A stretch of DNA of 64,000 nucleotides from Rutidosis leptorrhynchoides (taxonomy: Eukaryota > Streptophyta > Magnoliopsida > Asterales > Asteraceae), in the NCBI RefSeq assembly GCF_046630445.1, contig NC_092338.1:340031001-340095000 (forward strand), written 5' to 3'. Both the position numbers and the translations under genes were made by a program. This document shows, in pieces, positions 11,206 through 22,321 of the stretch; position 1 is the stretch's first letter, and the number at the start of each line of letters is the position of its first letter. The notes beneath the pieces were generated by a model, which was not told the origin of the DNA, did not search any database, and was given only the letters and a program-made list of their open reading frames with translations.

Positions 11206-13386
11206 TAGATAAAAACTATAACAACGATAATAACGACGATAATAATAATCATTTTTATTAATAATACAAAAATTCAATTGATTATAACTTCTAATCCGTT
11301 CATCGAAACCATTCGATATCTAAATGAAAAGTTCTTAATTTTTTGCTAGCTTTCCAACGACATGCATATCTTATATCTTATCTCAACCGCATATGTAACT
11401 AATTCAGGATTCAACATAACCTAACTAAAGGCAATATCAAAAGTACAAGCATGCATAATCCTATATACTCGAGCACTAGTCAGGGATACACTATTAGTAT
11501 GTAAAAATTAAATTATGAGTGCTTACGTATCAATATTGAGATTCAATATTGCAGGAAAGGTACGTAGACGCAACGGAGATGCTAACCACTAAATTGACCT
11601 CACGAGCATACCCATGAACCATACCCATAATCTCCATAGCTATAACCCATAATTTCCTTAGCCCTATCCTAATCGCAAACCCGTTTTGAAAATTACCCGA
11701 ACAGCACTCCGTCGTAGTATTTGATGTATATTACTAATAATAATACCCATACTACTAGTTAAGATTAATAATAATATTAATCTTAATAATAATAATAATT
11801 ATAATATATATAAAGAGAGATTGAGAGACAGAGGTAAATATATGTGTGTATATCCGAACGAACTCAATTTCCATTTATAGGCTTGAGCTGTGTCATGTTA
11901 AAATATCATATGCTCGTAAGATTCTTGTGACTAGTACATAAACGCGTAATTTTTCTTGCCGACATTCTTATGAAATATTATTTTATATAAATATTATTTA
12001 ATTCATATAATTAATTATATATTATATTATATTCACGTGCATAGTTGACTTATAATTTTTACACCGATGAGTAGTACGTTGTCGCTCGACTTCCGTGCCG
12101 GTTTCGGTTTTTCGAAAGTCCTTTTGTACGCTTAGAAAACTATCCTTTTACGTTACGCGACGTGTAACCTTATTAATAATTTGACTTTCTCATCAATAAA
12201 TTACCTTATAAAAAATGTAACTTATATAATTAAGTGTTGTGGTCATTTGCTTCTATAAATCAGTGGTTCGTTGTTCGTCAAAATATATTATTTTAAATCA
12301 GGACGTTTTATGACTAAGTTAAAATATATATATTTTTATATTTTCATTTCGAAATATAAATCTAGGACGATATATAATATATAGTTTTTCAAAACTAATA
12401 ATATTCAAATTTATATATCTTGAAATCGTTTAAGTAATAAGAAATATTATTTCGTAACATTTGTATTTTTAAAGTTTAAAATTGATATACTTTATTTATA
12501 TAAAAAAAATGTTTACAAAGACATTTTAATATTCCAATTACTTTATATTCCAAATCATTTTATCACAAAGGTTATAATAGTAGAAGTTGTTATGTCATAA
12601 GACGTTCTTAAAAAGTCTATTATATCGAAATGACGTTTTCGTTTAAGAACGTAAAAATCATATATGAATCATATTAGGTTTCAAGGTTTTAACTTCTAGT
12701 TTAATCATGACTCGTAGGATTAAGTCTAAAGGAAAAATCAAACGTAAAGAATCATCTTAATGTAATATGTCGATCTATTTATCTTGTCAATATCTATTTT
12801 CTAATTTACCTATATTCCCTAATTTCACTTTCACAATACATAATATGAAGATTAATTAATTTATCTTATCAAAAGTCACGAGACAATTATTGTAAGGCAT
12901 GTATTGGAATTTAACAGGAATTTCCACCAATCTGACTAGCTCTTGCTACATGACACTTTGTCCTTATTCGAAGCTCACTTTACTATTTATTCCGAATATC
13001 GTAAAGAAAGGTTTCCCAAATCAAAGTGGACCTCTTAACAGAGACTCGTAATCATAATTCAATGTATCTGATAAATCAATCATTTGGTATATCTTTTAAT
13101 TCCATCGATAACTATTTAAAAATATTAAGAAACAAATACGTTTATGTAAAGTATTATACGTCTAATACTTTGTTAATGTTTTCAAGTTATAATATATACA
13201 CACATACATATATAATCATATTCGTTCATATAATGGTTCGTGAATCATTGGAATTTGGTTGAGGTTAAATGAGTGTATGAACACTGTTTAAAATTCTTGA
13301 GATTCAACTTACAAACTTTGCTTATCGTGTCGGGAATATATAAAGATTAAAGTTTAAATTTGGTCGGAAATTTCCGAGTTGTCACA
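9261..13386 (-). mobile_element. Solo LTR, 4.1 kb, chromovirus family E
   Basis: It begins TGTAAAGACCCGTCC and ends GAGTTGTCACA, and is flanked by the perfect 5-bp duplication GTTAC (9256-9260 and 13387-13391). There is no internal region, so it is a solo LTR left by recombination. It matches the LTR at 55088-58761, which adjoins a minus-oriented internal region, so this one is also minus-oriented. Most of its length (about 10300-12600) is AT-rich low-complexity DNA; long Ile-rich reading frames there are by-products. The shared LTR block (9554-9634) and the GAGGT..ACCTC hairpin (9317-9331) are present. Confidence 0.9.
11150..11206. repeat. (AAT)n microsatellite
   Basis: An uninterrupted run of AAT/ATA units inside the family E solo LTR. 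The other LTR copy has a similar run at 56300-56383, so it is a property of this LTR family. Confidence 0.95.
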
Positions 13387-13391
13387 GTTAC

Positions 13392-14701
13392 GATCCAGCA
13401 AAAACAACAAATCAGGCAAGCCATACGGCTTGCCATCCAGGCCGCCATACGGTTTTCACAATGAAAAATGGCTTGCCAGCAAACGGGCACCAAAAACGGC
13501 TTGCCTGGCCAAACGGCTTGCCATACGACCTGCCAGCCGTTTGCCAACCATTTTCCATCATCCTGCCTGCTGTCCTACTTGCCGTCCTACTTGCCAGGGG
13601 TTTAGAGAAACCCCCTATGCATCCCACCTGCCGTCCCACTTGCTAGGGGGTTTTCAGCCCATTTATTTACAACTTTACCATCAAGCCTTCCTATAAATAG
13701 GTGGCACATCCCACCATTTCAACACACACCTTTCTCACTTCTTTCTCTAAAACATCTCTCTATTGTCGCTCTCTAGTGATTAGTAGGAGATTAGTTCTCT
13801 CTCTACTTTCTCTCTCTAGATTCTAGAGAGAGAAAAGTACAGAGATTAGGAAAATAATTATCTCTCTATTGTCGCTCTCTAGTGATCAATAAGAGATTAG
13901 TATGTAGTTAGTAGTAGAAGATATCAAACATTGTAACGCTATGGATATTATTAAGAAATTCAAGTGTTATTCTGCCGAAATTATTCGGTAATATCTATTC
14001 TTTCTTTTATTAATTTATTATAATATTCTTGTTCGATGTTTGTGATTTATTAATATTATAAATGTTTGTTGCCATGATGTGTGAGTAATTGCTTGATTGT
14101 TTACCATGATTTAATAATGTTAGTTAGGGATGATTATCGTTTTGTATTCGCTTTCTATCTATGATATTAAACCTCGTTATTATCGTCCTTCCACCAATAG
14201 ACGTGATTAAAACCTTTTATAAAGTCGACAATTATAAGGTAATTAATTATCTGTGTTTTTACATTGGTCAAGGTATAAACTCATCGGAAATACTATAAAG
14301 TACATGGGGAATTATCGTAGGACCAAATCAAGACATTGGTCAAGAGTATAAGACTTGAGGAAATATTGTTGCAACAGTACAGTACAGTGTTGATGTACTT
14401 TAGGACCACTTGAGCATGGTCAAGGTTAGAAGCTATGGAATCACTATAAGTATAGTACATGGGGGATAACTAAGGGATTTATTGGGTAGATTTAAATAAG
14501 GGCTGGTTTAAATCATAAAGGGGAATTTACGCACTACAATACAAACTAAGCTTATAAATCTTTAAGGATGACTGAGAACTATCAGAGGTTCTAATTTGTC
14601 TACAAACTCTTAGATTTTACCAAACCATTGACAGAAAGGAATTCGAAATACAATCACAACCACTCACTTGGGTGATACACTAAGGTGTTAAGAAAGGTTA
14701 G

Positions 14702-14789
<88 letters not shown>

Positions 14790-15586
14790 TATGCTACGTG
14801 CGCCCAAGGTATGCATTGCATCCAAGATGGGCCGCCTATATCCTTAAACCGGATAAAGCGTCGGGAGTTGAGCATAGTCCATCCAGTCAGAATCATGATA
14901 GCCTAGTTCCTCGTGATATGCTAATCGAGAAATCAATTAATAGGGAATCTAGTGTTTACACCAAGGTATATCTATTCAGTGAGTGTCTCACAATCATCCC
15001 GACACTACGTTATCTTAAATCATGGTGAACCACGTTTTCTCTGTCCTTAGCTGTTGCATGCTAGTTAGCTTATTTTAATTATATTGCTTTAATATTTTTA
15101 ATACAGTTACAAATCAAATCAACCCAATTATAGCCTTTACACAATTTGATATTCCGGATAAAAGTGGTGTCTAGAATAAACCGATTGGACTTGGTTGTTG
15201 GATTTTCCGAACAGTCACCAATTTATTGGGACCAAAAGGATCCTGCCTCTCCACACAAGGTGTACCTGACCACTAGTCTTGGATACTAAATTGTGTACAA
15301 ACCCATCTTAATCACTAAATTATCTGAATAAGTTTCGTTTCAAATTCGACCGCTCAAAGAACGACCCTAGGTTATATTTGCCCTTGCTAACCCATAGGAA
15401 GGAATAATAGATTTAGGCCCAGCAAAATATAAATTTAAAACTCTGTTGATAAGTTCGTATCGACATCTTGCAACCTAACGACATCGCATAAATAAACCGT
15501 CCGATTCAGGCATATCAGTAATTATGACTTTATTAGTATCATTAAACTTTATTATTATATAACTGAAATTTTTGTGAATATAAGGG
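13392..15586. other. Internal DNA of the hAT element, with a GC-motif cluster and promoter-like segment
   Basis: From 13413 to 13650 the words GGCTTGCC, CTTGCCAG and CTGCCGTCC recur many times. TATAAATA follows at 13692-13699, then a CT/GA-rich leader (13730-13890). This looks like an LTR promoter or a captured plant promoter. From 14250 to 14480 there are imperfect repeats with GGTCAAG and AGTACATGGGG. Text near 15225-15260 (ATTGGGACCAAAAGGATCC) resembles the Athila leader near 47505. I could not define LTR ends or any protein. Confidence 0.4.
14706..14786. repeat. (AT)n microsatellite
   Basis: About 40 AT units in a row. It creates an artificial Ile-Tyr reading frame. Confidence 0.95.
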
Positions 15587-15644
15587 CCTACTTTTATTTA
15601 TCGCACAGGGCCCATAAATTTGACAAGACGGCCCTGCCTGATGG

Positions 15645-17338
15645 GTTAACAATTGAAAATAATAAAACATCCTTGGTGTGCTTATGAAGAAGTGGTCCCT
15701 AATTTTCGAACTTGTCCACCTAAAGGGCTTCTTGATCATTTCGAGACTATGTTTGCAGTTCGTTCCAGTGAGAAAAAAAAACGATAGTGGTGTCAAGGTG
15801 AAACCATATGTATGGTTTTGTTTAACCCCATGTCTTTGCTTAACATAAACATTATTAATTAACTTATTAATATAAAGTATCATGTAATATGTAAACATGC
15901 ATGTAGTAAGCGACGGACTGGTGGCAAGGGAACAAACTAAATATCTTGTATTATGGTATTTAAAATGTTATGCTATATCAATTCTAAATCTGGGATGTTT
16001 GAATGACTTTGATAGGTTGATGAAATATATTAATGTATATATGTATATATTGCCTGTATATATAAGATTGCTTACTAAAGTTTTTCTTAATAAAAAAATG
16101 GTGGGAAATAGTATAGACTAATGGTGGCCAAATGGGGTGGGTCAAGAGGGTTGGGTTAAGGAATTTTTTTTGTCCAATGTGGTACAATTAGACAGTTTTG
16201 GTACTCATTTTGACCCATATATTTTTTGAATAATGATCATGACTACGGTGGTTGGTTAGAGTTTTGTCATAAAAAGAAGCTGGTGTGCCCGAGTTACAAA
16301 TTGGTAAGTCATATTTACGAATGAGTCATTACTTACAATTCACATATTGAGATCAAACTATGTTGTGTATGAATAACGACTCTCTTAATACTTTATTATT
16401 ACAAAATTCATTTCATAAATCTGCGAATTCGCGGGTATTTAACAACTAGTTGGTCTTAATAAGATTATTAATAATGGGATTTTATCATATATATATCCTT
16501 CCTAAAATTAATAATCACATATTTACCCACTTAAACATGATTATATCATATATGTTCATGCTAAACCTTTATATATAACATATTTACCCACTTAAAAAGA
16601 ATAATATTACCTAGTCATTATATCATCAAAATAGCAATCTACTAATTTTACCCATTAATTGAATTGCCAAATGTTTGGACTGCTTTTTCTTGAGACACAT
16701 TCTTGAGACACAAGATAATTTTTTAATTAGCATGTTTTAATTTTCGTATGGTAATTTTGTTTCTCAAACGTGCCTAATATTTGCTTACTTTTGTATTTTC
16801 ACTGTCAACAAAATTTTTGTTATACAATAAAAACATAACACAATTCTTTAACCAAACTCTCAATGCGTGGGAACATTAACAATACGATTCGTTATGAACA
16901 CGAAATGTTATTAGCACGAAACATTATTAATACAAGTCGGGATGCCCGCGAGAATTTGAGGTTTAAGGTCCGATTGATAAAACATGTCCTAAATAGTTCA
17001 AGATGTGAATAAATTAAAGGTCGCTGATAATAAGTTATTTAATAATAATTCTGAATACATAATTCGAATGATACAAAACTAAAGTTTTAACCATTTACAT
17101 TTACATAAATAAATAAATAAGTAATTATTATTCACATTATCAATTATCAATTATTAAATTAGAAAATAAACGGTTGAAAATTAAATCAATCAATTTTTAC
17201 TTGCTAGTTAACAAACTTTCATAGTTCCGGGTAGTAATGTGTTATGATTCATAACTTGAGGGGAACAAAACTGGAAATTTTAAAATAAACCCAACTAAAA
17301 CAATACAATTCTTTCATTTTATCATCTAATTCAATCTC
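15645..17338. other. Intergenic DNA upstream of PNSB2
   Basis: No gene or clear transposon was recognised. ACATATTTACCCACTTAAA occurs twice (about 16516 and 16580). The last 150 bases before the PNSB2 start codon should hold its core promoter and leader. I see no strong TATA box there, only AT-rich sequence and a CT-rich leader before ATG. Confidence 0.5.
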
Positions 17339-20105
17339 ATGGCTACAGCTTCTCTTCTATCTATTTCTCTTCCAAAACCAACCATACTCATTCCAAAAGC
17401 ATCAGCAGCTCCAACCACCATAACTCAATCTGTTCCGTTAACCGAAACACTTGATCAGAAATTCGGTCGTAAAGGAATCAAATTCTTGGAATTAGACGGA
17501 TCACAATTTGCTGAACTTAGTGTTAGAAATGGTAGTTCATTGAAAGTTCAATTGAGCAATGCTCATGTGACTTCTTATAAGCCTAAAGTTTACTGGAAAG
17601 ATGATGGTTATGAAGAGGTTTTGTACACTACTTCTAGTGCAAAAGGCGGAATCGGTTTAGCGATTAATAATGCTAGTAATGATTCAAAAAGTAGTACTAA
17701 TGCTATTAATTTATCGCAATGGGTCGTTAAAGATGTTGATTCGGATTCGATTGATGCTGTTCAGGTACGGTTAGTTATTACTTTAGTACATGTTAAGAAT
17801 GTTATAAAAAGTGGTTAAAATGAGCCGAGTCGAGTTCAGATTCGAACTGAGGCTCGAGTTAAAAGGGTCAAGTTCGGCTCGTTAAAATATTACGCTCGAT
17901 CTCGGATATTGTTTAAATTCATACAAGCTCGAACTTGACTTGTTAATTATATGATATTATATTTTTTATTATTATGTAATTAAATCATAATACATATTTA
18001 ATATTATTTTCTGTGTAATTTATAGAAAATATAACAAGATTTACTGTTATTATTTTAAGTATTAAATAATTATTTATTATATATATTTTAATAGTTATTA
18101 TTGTATAATTCTATATATTACTCTTTAATAATAAAAAATGAAATTAAACCATCTGGGCATAGCCCAGTGGCTACAGAGTTCCCTATGAATCAGGAGATCC
18201 AGGTTCGAATCTTGGTAACGTCCAAGATCGAATTAAAATGGGCTCTTGACCGGAGGGGGCGCCAATATGCGCAATTCATCCGGTTACGGGTCTCGTCGCT
18301 CGGGGGCTCGTTACCCAGGAGTTTTACTTGCTGGTGGAACCCAATGTGGTGGTTGTTAATGAGGTTTCCTCAACGAATCCAAAATATAAAAAATGAAATC
18401 AATGTATATTAAAGGAAAAGCTCGTTTAAGTTCATGAATGTGTTTGAGCTCGATATTGATATAAGAAGTTGGAGTTCGTTTACTAAACGATCTCTATAGT
18501 ATATTCATAGTATGTTCAAGCTCGAGCTCGAGTTCGTTAAAGCTCAGCTCGAATCAAGCTTTTAACGAATCGAGTTCGAGTAGTTCAGGATTAGCTCGAT
18601 TCATTTACACCTCTACAACATTTTAGCTTCAACAATTTAACTATACAACTTATTAGCCATTAGTATTATGAAAAAAAAACTAGGATTGCTAGTAACATAA
18701 GTTGTTATAATTATAATTGACTAATTTTAACTATAACTATTATTAAAGACAGTCAACAAAGAATATATACAGTACACCTTCTATCTCTAAGTGATACATT
18801 AACTGATACAGTAGTTTGTTGTAGCTGATGGATTGTTCACACATCTTTTGGCCTATAAAACAGAGATGGTAAATTATATTGTGTATATTATACAGCTGAA
18901 ACTGAAGTTAAGTAGTATTTTACATTAAAAAATAAAAAGATGTTAACTTTATAACCTACAATTATATTTAACAGGTAGAGTTAAGTTGCACTAGTAGTGG
19001 AACACTTGACATAACCTATGTGATCTCGCTCTATGCGCTAAGCATGGCAACCGCAGTTATAGTGAAAAACAACGGGCGCAAACCTGTTGATCTAAAAACA
19101 GCAATACTTAGTCATCTCAAGTTCAACAAAAGAGGAGGAACCGCAATTGATGGACTTAAAGGTTGCTCGTATTGCACGCACCCTCCTTTATCTTCTCAAT
19201 TCGAGATTCTATCGCCATCTGAAGCTTTAAAGGCAGAGGATCCCGGTTTGTTTGCTTTTGGATATGAACCCGAGAAAAAAACAGGAGTTTGGAGTGTGCA
19301 AGATGTACCCATTACCATTTTGAAGCATAAACTTAGTAGAGTTTATGCAACTCCTCTTGATGAAAGAGTAAAGGAGTTCTATAATACCATTCCTTCAAAG
19401 TTTGAGACTCTTGATCAGGTACATTTTATATGATTTTGCGTTCGTTTTATGAAAATTTGGACATTTAGTCACACGATTGTTGATCTGGTTTCACGACTGC
19501 TAAAAGAATCCAAATCCGTTTTTTTTTTTTTAGTTTTTTTTTCTAGGATTTTTCTAAGAAAGGCTGTCGCTAAGATGCATTATTGTGTTGTACAAAGTGA
19601 TTAATTTTGACTTTTACATGTCAGGTATTGAGTGCAAGTCTTTTTTACACCTTTACGACAACCCTAAGAGCTTTCCTTGAAAAAATCTTTTTTTCTATGA
19701 TATGCGACCACTACAAGTGTTTTAAGGGATTTTCAAGTAGTATAAACTCAGTTTAAGCACTTGCTTTAAAAAAAACTTGAATGGATTAAAAGTCATATTA
19801 TGCCCATTTATAGTGCTTAGAAATAGCAAGAAAGGAACATTTGGGTGTGAATATGTTATGCTATTGCATCTATTTATTAAACTGGTATGAATATTTATAT
19901 GTATTTTCAGGGAAGAGAATTATTCTTCAGGATAATAAGAATCGGTTTTGAAGATATTTACTTGTCGAGTCCTGGATCGTTGTCTCAAAAATATGGGAAC
20001 GACTACTTTATCTGTACAGGCCCTGCTTCAATGTTGGCTCCCATCACGATCGAACCTGGTGAGGAGTGGAGAGGCGCACAAGTAATCGAACATGATAACT
20101 TGTAA
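17339..20105 (+). CDS. PNSB2: PNSB2: photosynthetic NDH subunit of subcomplex B 2, chloroplastic (three exons)
   Basis: Exons are 17339-17764, 18975-19418 and 19911-20105. Both introns have GT..AG ends (GTACGG/ACAG and GTACAT/TCAG) and fall in phase 0. They join to 354 residues, close to the usual length of about 350. The first ~25 residues ([20 protein letters not shown]) are rich in Ser, Thr, Ala and Pro without acid residues, as in a chloroplast transit peptide. The rest has the galactose-mutarotase-like fold pattern of this family, including [19 protein letters not shown] early and [13 protein letters not shown] near the end. PNSB2 (NDF2/NDH45) is a non-enzymatic part of the chloroplast NDH complex, which drives cyclic electron flow around photosystem I in thylakoids. 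All three exons look intact. Identity is from memory of the family; a related mutarotase-like protein is the main alternative. Confidence 0.85.
18145..18385 (+). mobile_element. tRNA-derived SINE in PNSB2 intron 1
   Basis: A 241-bp insert is bounded by a perfect 14-bp direct repeat, ATAAAAAATGAAAT (18131-18144 and 18386-18399). Near its 5' end are an A box (TAGCCCAGTGG, 18160-18170) and a B box (GGTTCGAATCT, 18202-18212) at tRNA-like spacing, the internal promoter for RNA polymerase III. The body is more GC-rich than the intron around it, and it ends in a short A-rich tail. It lies in the same direction as the gene. No canonical tRNA fold continues past the B box, so it is not a tRNA gene. 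Confidence 0.88.
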
Positions 20106-20133
20106 TTGTATATAACTATTTGTATTCTGTAAC

Positions 20134-20139
20134 AATAAA
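20134..20139 (+). terminator. Polyadenylation signal of PNSB2
   Basis: AATAAA lies 29 bases after the stop codon, within an AT-rich stretch. A retroelement LTR starts at 20244, so the 3' UTR is probably short. Confidence 0.5.
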
Positions 20140-20243
20140 AGTAAAAAATTTAAAATTTTGTCCAGTGTATTTAACTACAAAATTTGAAAAACTAGTTATT
20201 GTTTCACATACATTCTGTTAAAAGATGAACCTAAAACACTATC

Positions 20244-21496
20244 TGTAACAACCCGTCAAAATCGCTATTGACGCGGCACGTTAATCATTGATTCCACAGT
20301 GAGGTTTTGACCTCTATATGATACGTTTTGATAAAATATTGCATTCATTAAAATAAGTGACTTTCTAAACATAGAAAGTTATAAACATGTGGGCGAGTGC
20401 TTAGGTATAAGCAAAACCCCAAAATACATAAGTCTTTAATTTACAGGTTGACATCACAGTCCAATTATTTATTACACAACGCAGTTTTATTTTGAATGCA
20501 ATAAACTTTGTACAAAGCATGAGAGACTCCATGCAGGCAACAAGCACATCACAGCGGAAGCAGTCTAAGGACCTGAGAATAAAACATGCTAAAAAGTCAA
20601 CACGAATGTTGGTGAGTTATAGGTTTAATTGCTCAAGTCATAAGTATATAAAGATAGACCACAAGATTTCATCAAAACTTTATCAATAGATTCTACGTAA
20701 CAGAGCACCCTGGTAACTAAACTTTAACGTTATAATGATAATTACCCCATTCGTTTTAATACACGCAAACCAACATGTCATAAACTCAAATAACATACGT
20801 CCGTTAAAAGGCTAGCGCTCTAGCTAAGACGGGGATGTCAAGCCCTATGGATCCATATACAATTATTCGCGCCCACCAGTTCATATCCTATGTACTGGCA
20901 GCTACTAGTTACCAAAGCTAAGGGATTTTCGGTTTAACTCAGTGTAGAATTTAGTATGTACTTATGTCTTATTGCGTTTAAAATAAATTGCATGTATTCT
21001 CAGCCCAAAAATATTTAAAGTATTTAAAAAGGGAGACTATAAACTCACAGTTCAATATTGAGACTCAATATTGTAGGCAAATTGCGTAGACGTAATGATG
21101 GTAGACGACTGTATGGTTGGCCTTGGATTCAAGAACAATACCCCGAACAATACCCAATATTTCCTTAGCTTAAAGCGGTTTGAAACTCGAATTAAAAATA
21201 CCCTCGTATGTACCTTATTATTATTAAACTTAAATTTAAAATTATAATTATAATTTAAATATAAATATTGATTACAGAGAAGAAATATTTTTAAGTAAAA
21301 CTCGTCGAGCAAACTGACATATTTATATTACTTTTCCATTTACTGTAGCTCATGCGATGGCATGAGTTTTCAGTGTTTTTTGCCATGCGATCGCATCGCC
21401 GCCTTATCCGTTTTTGTTTGCTAGTTCGTCGACATCAAATAGTGTTTACTGTAGCAAATAGTGTTTACTGTAGCAAAGTCGTTTTCACTGTAGCAA
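20244..21496 (-). mobile_element. Truncated 3' LTR of minus-oriented chromovirus (family D)
   Basis: It opens TGTAACAACCCGTC, 138 bases past the PNSB2 stop codon. It carries the GAGGTTTTGACCTC hairpin (20301-20314) and the shared LTR block with GCGGAAGC, ACCTGAGAATAAA and GTTGGTGAGTTATAGG (20551-20629). The right end is lost: LTR sequence runs straight into integrase at about 21497, with no polypurine tract. Words built on TTACTGTAGCAAA recur at 21340 and 21437-21496. The reading frame crossing the junction is accidental. Confidence 0.75.
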
Positions 21497-22321
21497 TTCA
21501 CTCTTTTGGCGACTCATGGCCGTTTTCAATCGCTGTTGTATTTGAATGATCTTTTCGGTGGTTTCATGAATAATTTCTGGTCCAGTAAGTTGTCTTTCTC
21601 CTACTTCACTCCAACAGATAGGAGATCTGCACTTTCTACCGTAAAGTGCTTCAAATGGCGCTGCGTTGATGCTCGTATGATAGCTGTTATTGTATAAAAA
21701 TTCTGCCAACGGTAAGTGTCGATCCCAACTGGTTCCAAAGTCAATCACGCATGCCCGTAACATGTCTTCCAATATTTGTATTGTTCTTTCACTTTGACCA
21801 TCTGTCTGTGGGTGATAAGCGGTGCTCATATCTAATCGAGTTCCCAATGCTTTTTGTAATGACTGCCAAAAATGTGATGTGAATCGGGTGTCACGATCAG
21901 ATATGATGGAGATAGGTACACCATGCCTGGAAACTACTTCCTTCAAATATAGGCGTGCTAATTTCTCCATACTGTCTGTCTCCTTTATTGGTAGAAAGTG
22001 AGCTGATTTAGTGAGGCGATCAACTATCACCCAAATAGTATCGTGACTACTTGCAGTCCTTGGCAGTTTCGTAATGAAATCCATAGTTATTCTTTCCCAT
22101 TTCCACTGAGGAATTTCCAGTTGCTGTAGTAACCCTGATGGCTTTTGGTGTTCAGCTTTGACCTTGGCACATGTCAAACATTTGCTTACATAAGTAGCAA
22201 TTTCTGTCTTCATATTAGGCCACCAATAGAACTTCTTGAGATCGTGGTACATTTTCCCGTTTCCTGGGTGAATTGAGTACCTCGTTTTGTGTGCTTCATC
22301 TAGTACTAGTTGCCTTAGGTT
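21497..22321 (-). pseudogene. Chromovirus integrase fragment (family D), open but truncated at both ends
   Basis: The frame is open from 22320 down to about 21497 on the minus strand. It covers the zinc-binding [11 protein letters not shown] part, the core starting [10 protein letters not shown] (first Asp), IISDRDTRF (second Asp) and GQSERTIQ (catalytic Glu), then the start of the C-terminal tail. The upstream part is cut where the family C LTR begins (22322). The downstream part is cut at the LTR junction. Protease, RT and RNase H are absent, so it is a dead fragment although its core residues are still in place. Confidence 0.85.

Larger units (their letters stand above)
8816..15636. mobile_element. 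hAT-type DNA transposon, non-autonomous, carrying a nested solo LTR
   Basis: The left end is CAGGGCCGGATATTGGG and the right end, read inwards on the minus strand, is CAGGGCCGTCTTGTC. Both ends also share the word GGGCCC near CAGCGCACAG / CTGTGCGAT about 30-40 bases in. The element is flanked by a perfect 8-bp duplication, CCTGATGG, at 8808-8815 and 15637-15644. CAGGG ends and 8-bp target duplications are the marks of the hAT superfamily. Without the nested LTR and its 5-bp duplication the element would be about 2.7 kb. No transposase ORF (no BED finger, no hAT dimerisation motif) was found, so it would need a transposase from elsewhere. Confidence 0.85.

Noticed and set aside
13379-13696. 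Overlapping Pro/Leu-rich frames on both strands
   Set aside because: They come from repeated GGCTTGCC words upstream of a TATA box, with no conserved domain and several competing frames.
14685-14906. Frame with Tyr-Ile repeats
   Set aside because: It is a translated (AT)n run with no supported gene around it.
15542-15898. 118-residue minus-strand frame
   Set aside because: It crosses the hAT right end and its target duplication, so it cannot be one old gene.
16430-16660. Possible MITE near 16.5 kb
   Set aside because: Two similar 19-bp words were noticed, but no inverted ends or target duplication could be found.
18150-18215. tRNA gene
   Set aside because: A and B boxes are present, but the cloverleaf is not completed past the B box, and a 241-bp unit with a target duplication fits a SINE.
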